Shown: positions 24,406 to 28,055 of the stretch, piece after piece
Layout of the letters: each line of letters starts with the position of its first letter
Position numbering within the stretch: position 1 is the stretch's first letter
Source of the DNA: Pseudomonadota bacterium
GTDB taxonomy: Bacteria > Pseudomonadota > Alphaproteobacteria > Ferrovibrionales > Ferrovibrionaceae
Assembly (NCBI GenBank): GCA_023434425.1
Contig: JAEYSS010000261.1
Span: 1-28,055 of the forward strand
DNA length: 28,055 nt
Direction: 5' to 3'
The notes under the pieces: generated by a model
What the model saw: only the letters and a program-made list of their open reading frames with translations
Databases searched by the model: none
Told to the model about the DNA's origin: nothing
Made by a program: the position numbers and the translations under genes

Positions 24406-24674
24406 GGTGCGCTAACAATTAATGCGCTGAGGCCTACACGGCGAACGGCGCTGACCTGTGTTGATATTGTGCTCTGCGCAACTTCAGACCCTATGTATCT
24501 GTTAGCATTTATTGTGTCAGTGAGTTGCAGGAAATGGGTGCCTTGTTGCGGAATATGGGTATCCCGACATTCAGAACAGGCGCCTTTTAGCGGGATTTAA
24601 ACGCTTGGGCTTTATGTCATATAGGTGTAATGAATCTGTAACAATCCCGGCTTGCCCGTAAAGGTTTCTAATAA
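24406..24674. other. Intergenic region after the integrase, right border of the AT-richer block
   Basis: AT-rich, without a convincing gene. It contains the right inverted copy ACTTCAGACC (24481-24490). Composition returns to the high-G+C norm only after about 24680. Confidence 0.6.
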
Positions 24675-24779
24675 ATGGCTGTTTTCCGCGACCCAGACCC
24701 CGACCCTGACGGCCTGCTGGACGCTTCCGCGCCCCCCGCCACCTTGATGATGGCGCGCCAGACCCGGGGGGCCCGATGA
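24675..24779 (+). CDS. Small ORF (34 aa) overlapping the start of the Na/Pi cotransporter gene
   Basis: This frame, MAVFRDPDPDPDGLLDA and so on to QTRGAR, ends in a TGA that overlaps the next ATG (ATGA). Such overlap is typical of coupled genes, and the composition is already that of the native genome. I do not recognise the sequence, it lacks a clear ribosome site and is short. It may be a coupled leader peptide, the end of a lost gene, or chance. Confidence 0.25.
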   Translation: MAVFRDPDPDPDGLLDASAPPATLMMARQTRGAR

Positions 24780-26506
24780 TCTCTGCATCAGCTGGCGCGA
24801 CCGAACTTCTGCTCCATCTCGTGGCCGGCGTCGCGCTCCTGCTCTGGGGCGTGCGCATGGTGCGCACCGGCATGACCCGCGCCTTCGGTGCGGCGCTGCG
24901 CCGCTATCTCGGCCGCGCGATGCGCAACCGCTTCCAGGCCTTCGTCGCCGGCATCGGCGTGACCGCCCTGCTGCAGTCGAGCACGGCGACCGCGATGATC
25001 GTGTCGTCCTTTGCCGGCCGCGGGCTGCTGGCCGGCGGTGCCGCCATCGCCGTGCTGCTCGGCGCCGGCATCGGCACATCCATTACCGCGCAGTATCTGT
25101 CGCTCGACCTGCACTGGCTCGGGCCACTCTGCATCATTGTCGGCGTCATCGGCTTCTTCGCCTCGGAAAGCGGCATGCCGCGCCATGTCGGCCGGCTCGG
25201 CATCGGCATCGGCCTGATGCTGCTGTCGCTCGAAATGATCATCGGCGCCTCTGCACCCTTGCGCGATGCGCCGGGCCTCGCTGCCATCCTGCAGCCGCTG
25301 GAACGCGAACCGATTCTCGGCGTGCTGCTCTTCGCCCTGCTGACCTGGCTGAGCCATGCCAGCCTCGCCACGGTGCTGCTGGCGGCCTCGCTGGCCAAGG
25401 CCGGCACCGTCGATGCGACTCTGGCGGTGGCACTGGTGATCGGCGCCAATCTCGGCACGGCCATCTCGCCGCTGGTGGCCAGCACCGGCCAGCCGCCGGC
25501 GGCGCGCCGCGCCCAGCTCGCCAACCTGATCACCCGCGTGATCGCCACGCTGGCGGTGCTGCCCTTCATCGCGCAGCTGCCGCAATGGCTCAGCCTGGCC
25601 GGCGATGACGGCGCCCGCATGGCGGTGAATGCGCATACCGCCTGGAATATCGTAATTGCACTGGCCTTCCTGCCCTTCGTCACGCTGCTCGACAGGCTGG
25701 CGCGCCGCCTGATGCCGGATCTGCCCGCGACAGAGTCCGGCGGCAAGCCGCGCTATCTCGACAATTCGGCGCTCGATACGCCGACGGTGGCGCTGGCCGC
25801 CGCCGCGCGCGAAACGCTGCGCCTGAGCGATGCCGTCTCGCGCATGCTGGACGACACCATGACGGTTTTCACCAAGGACGATTCGAAACTCGCCAAGACC
25901 GTCGAGAAAGCCGATGACGAGGTCGACGGGCTTTACGAGGCGATCAAGCTGTATCTGACCGAACTCAGCAAGCATGGGCTGGATGAATCGGAAAGCCGCC
26001 GCTATGTCGACGTGCTCACCTTCACCACCAATCTGGAGCATATCGGCGATATCATCGACAAGAACCTGATGGAGCTGGCGCAGAAGAAGATCCGCAACAA
26101 GCTGGCCTTCTCGAAGGAAGGCCTGGCCGAACTGACCGATTTCCATCATCGCGTCGCCGCCAACCTGCAGATGGCCTGTAACCTCTTCATGTCGGGCGAC
26201 GTGAAGATGGCGCGCCAGCTGCTGCAGGAAAAAGCCGATCTGCGTCTGGCCGAACAGCGTGCCGCCGAAAGCCACTATGAGCGCATCCGCGCCGGCCGCT
26301 CCGAGAGCATCGAGACCAGCGCGATCCATCTCGATCTGATCCGCGATCTCAAGCGCATCAACAGCCACCTGACGGCAGTAGCCTATCCGATCCTGGAACA
26401 GGCCGGCGAACTGACGGCGACGCGGCTGCGCGCCGACGAGCGGCCGGATCGCAGTTCGCAGAAAGACGCCAAGGCGGCGCGCGACGGCCGCACCAGCATG
26501 GCGTGA
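24776..26506 (+). CDS. Na/Pi cotransporter family protein with C-terminal PhoU-like domain
   Basis: A 576-residue protein with an N-terminal Na_Pi_cotrans membrane domain (about 10-315). It carries the QSST motif (67-70, LLQSSTATAMIVSSF) and, in the second repeat, the variant LSHASLATVLLA. A helical PhoU-like domain follows (about 340-545: VSRMLDDTMTVF, EADDEVDGLYEAIKLYL-like, LEHIGDIIDKNL). Proteins of this type import phosphate with sodium. The stop is one base from the convergent MFS gene. It is not part of the low-oxygen cluster by strand or by regulatory sites. Confidence 0.93.
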   Translation: MISASAGATELLLHLVAGVALLLWGVRMVRTGMTRAFGAALRRYLGRAMRNRFQAFVAGIGVTALLQSSTATAMIVSSFAGRGLLAGGAAIAVLLGAGIGTSITAQYLSLDLHWLGPLCIIVGVIGFFASESGMPRHVGRLGIGIGLMLLSLEMIIGASAPLRDAPGLAAILQPLEREPILGVLLFALLTWLSHASLATVLLAASLAKAGTVDATLAVALVIGANLGTAISPLVASTGQPPAARRAQLANLITRVIATLAVLPFIAQLPQWLSLAGDDGARMAVNAHTAWNIVIALAFLPFVTLLDRLARRLMPDLPATESGGKPRYLDNSALDTPTVALAAAARETLRLSDAVSRMLDDTMTVFTKDDSKLAKTVEKADDEVDGLYEAIKLYLTELSKHGLDESESRRYVDVLTFTTNLEHIGDIIDKNLMELAQKKIRNKLAFSKEGLAELTDFHHRVAANLQMACNLFMSGDVKMARQLLQEKADLRLAEQRAAESHYERIRAGRSESIETSAIHLDLIRDLKRINSHLTAVAYPILEQAGELTATRLRADERPDRSSQKDAKAARDGRTSMA

Positions 26507-26507
26507 G

Positions 26508-27743
26508 TTACGCGACTGCCGCAGTGATGCGGCGGCCGCGACCCGCCAGGCGGTACAGCAGCCAGGCAGCGATCAGAATGTTCATCAGGTTGAAGGCGAT
26601 GCCGTTCAGCAGGGCGGCCTGATACGAACCGGTGAAATCGTAGATCTTGCCCGACATCCAGCCACCGAGCGCCATACCGGCCAGCGTGGCGGAAATCGCC
26701 AGGCTGACGCGCAACCCGGCCTGCGCCGCCGGAAACAGTTCGCGGATGATGAAGGCATAGCTGGGCACGATGCCGCCCTGCACCAGGCCGAATACCGCCG
26801 AGATCACATAGAGCGACATCAGCCCGTCGAAGGGCAGATACAAAGCCAGCGCCAGCATCTGCAGCGTGGAGCCGAGCAGCAGCGTTTTCAGGCCGCCGAT
26901 CCTGTCGAGGATGTAACCTGACGCCAGCCGGCTGATGATGCCGAAGCCGAGCATCAGCGACAGCATCTCGGCGCCGCGCGCCGGGCCGTAACCAAGGTCG
27001 ACGCAGTAGGCCACGATATGCACCTGCGGCATCGACATGGCGACGCAGCAGCCCAGCCCCATCACCAGAATGGCGCCCTGCAAAACATTCGGATGCAGCC
27101 CGAGCGGACGCGCCTGGCCCGACTGCGCGGTGGCGGCCGGCGCCGGCTGCACGGGCGGCCGGCGCCGCAGCAGCAGACTGAGCGGCAGCAGGGTGACGAG
27201 GCAGAAAACACCGACATAGACATGCGTGGCGCGCCAGCCGTCGGTGGAAATGAAATGCTCCAGCACCGGCGGCCAGATCGTGCCGGCCACATAATTACCG
27301 GCGGCGCAGAGCGAGATGGCGAGGCCGCGCCGGCGGTCGAACCACATCGAGGTATCGGCCAGCAGCGGCGCGAAGAAGGCCGCGCTGCCCATGAAGCCCA
27401 TCAACCCGCAGATCGCGGCAAAGACCCAGAAGCTCGGCGCCTGCCCGGCCAGCACATAGCCGGCCGACATGGTGACGGTGGCCAGCACGACAGGGAAGAT
27501 GATGCCGCGTTTGTCGGCCATGCGGCCAGCGATAATACTGCCGAACACAAAACCGATCATGGTCAGCGTATAGGGCAAGGCGGCTTCGGCGCGCGTAATG
27601 CCGAAATCGGCCTGCACCGCCGGCACGACCACCACCGGCGACCACATGCCGACGCCGCCGATGGTGCCGATCACGATGGCGGTGACCAGGCGCAGCCAGG
27701 CATAGGGCGATTCGACGCGGCTTTCAGCAAAGGCCTGCGCCAT
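26508..27743 (-). CDS. Major facilitator superfamily transporter (oxalate/formate antiporter or monocarboxylate-like)
   Basis: A 411-residue protein with twelve membrane helices. The MFS loop motif appears as GRMADKRG (after helix 2), and ADTSMWFDRRRGLAISLCAAG after helix 4 is characteristic of the branch with oxalate:formate antiporters and monocarboxylate carriers. A GGAGGA ribosome site lies before the ATG. The substrate cannot be read from the sequence. It is downstream of the cupin gene on the same strand, with a 78-base gap. Confidence 0.88.
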   Translation of the reverse strand: MAQAFAESRVESPYAWLRLVTAIVIGTIGGVGMWSPVVVVPAVQADFGITRAEAALPYTLTMIGFVFGSIIAGRMADKRGIIFPVVLATVTMSAGYVLAGQAPSFWVFAAICGLMGFMGSAAFFAPLLADTSMWFDRRRGLAISLCAAGNYVAGTIWPPVLEHFISTDGWRATHVYVGVFCLVTLLPLSLLLRRRPPVQPAPAATAQSGQARPLGLHPNVLQGAILVMGLGCCVAMSMPQVHIVAYCVDLGYGPARGAEMLSLMLGFGIISRLASGYILDRIGGLKTLLLGSTLQMLALALYLPFDGLMSLYVISAVFGLVQGGIVPSYAFIIRELFPAAQAGLRVSLAISATLAGMALGGWMSGKIYDFTGSYQAALLNGIAFNLMNILIAAWLLYRLAGRGRRITAAVA

Positions 27744-27821
27744 GGGTTTCCTCCGGGTGGCGATTCTTTATCGTTATACGGATAGTCTAGCCGACAGCTC
27801 CGACGCCCAACAATGACTTCG

Positions 27822-28055
27822 TCAGTCTACGATGAACAGCTTGGCACCGGTGCTGGTGCGCGAGCGATGCGGCTCGGCATTGTCGGCCACCTGATACGAC
27901 TGTCCGGCGGTCATGACGAATTCGCGGCCGTCTTCGAGTTCGGTGACCAGCTCGCCTTCCAGCACGAACAGGATATGGCCCTTCACGCACCAGTGGTCGG
28001 CCAGATAGCCCGGCGTGTAATCGACGCGACGCACGCGGATGCCGCCGAAGGTCTG
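27822..28055 (-). CDS. DHCW-motif-type cupin protein (5' end outside window)
   Basis: 77 codons are visible. The fragment QTFGGIRVRRVDY leads into YLADHWCVKGHILFVLEGEL and the second cupin motif (GQSYQVADNAEPHRS). It is a small single-domain cupin in which DHWC takes the place of the usual first metal-binding histidine motif. The function is unknown. The frame is open to the window edge, so the start lies beyond it; the GTG at 28034 is internal because family-like sequence continues upstream. Confidence 0.8.
   Translation of the reverse strand, partial: QTFGGIRVRRVDYTPGYLADHWCVKGHILFVLEGELVTELEDGREFVMTAGQSYQVADNAEPHRSRTSTGAKLFIVD

Larger units (their letters stand above)
22920..24490. mobile_element. 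Candidate decayed integrative element with recombinase fragment
   Basis: The block has lower G+C than its flanks and contains a truncated-looking tyrosine recombinase and a DUF3883 fragment. It is bounded by GGTCTGAAGT (22920-22929) and its inverted copy ACTTCAGACC (24481-24490). Just inside the ends lie TGCACAGAT-like (left) and, read inward on the minus strand, TGCGCAGAG (right) motifs. No target duplication was found next to these ends, so the exact limits are uncertain. Confidence 0.4.

Noticed and set aside
27769..27784. Partly palindromic TATCGTTATACGGATA upstream of the MFS gene
   Set aside because: Only 12 of 16 positions are symmetric and no regulator gene is adjacent, so calling it an operator is not supported.

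Overview
The window looks like chromosomal DNA of a facultatively anaerobic or microaerobic alphaproteobacterium. The base composition is high in G+C, a cbb3 oxidase cluster runs in ccoNOQPGH order, and FNR/FixK/Dnr-type 14-bp boxes recur upstream of the respiratory genes. The genus cannot be fixed from the sequence alone. No rRNA, tRNA or CRISPR array was seen.

Layout. (1) Positions 1-5090, minus strand: the cbb3 terminal oxidase operon ccoN-ccoO-ccoQ-ccoP-ccoG-ccoH; ccoH runs off the left edge. A perfect TTGAC-N4-GTCAA box (5159-5172) lies between ccoN and a divergent DUF2189 membrane protein gene. (2) 6009-6773, minus: a TauE/SafE (DsbD_2-like) membrane protein gene directly behind a perfect TTGAT-N4-ATCAA box. 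(3) 6894-20086, minus: about 13 kb of tightly packed genes that read as one nitrate-respiration operon, narK1-narK2-narG-narH-narJ-narI-ppiC-carbonic anhydrase-nnrS-CMD family-ric/ytfE. It combines nitrate uptake, nitrite export, the membrane nitrate reductase, a rotamase, and nitric-oxide/nitrosative stress defence (NnrS, Ric). (4) 20087-20301: a regulatory region with three FNR-type boxes, and then a divergent Crp/Fnr regulator gene (20302-21069, plus). (5) 21101-22045 (minus) and 22248-22805 (plus): a radical SAM/SPASM protein and a Mog molybdopterin adenylyltransferase, divergent around another FNR-type box. (6) About 22.85-24.6 kb: an AT-richer stretch with a DUF3883 fragment and the C-terminal part of a tyrosine recombinase, apparently a decayed mobile element. 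(7) 24776-28055: ordinary housekeeping and transport genes (Na/Pi cotransporter with PhoU domain, MFS transporter, DHCW-type cupin cut by the window edge).

How it fits together. The first 22.8 kb reads as a low-oxygen respiration island. One box-recognising Crp/Fnr regulator, or several, probably switches on the high-affinity oxidase, nitrate respiration, molybdenum cofactor supply (Mog) and NO detoxification together. Box positions relative to gene starts match class II (-41.5) and class I (-92.5) activator geometry, which supports this. The least understood members that carry this regulatory mark are the radical SAM/SPASM protein, the DUF2189 protein and the carbonic anhydrase inside the nar operon.
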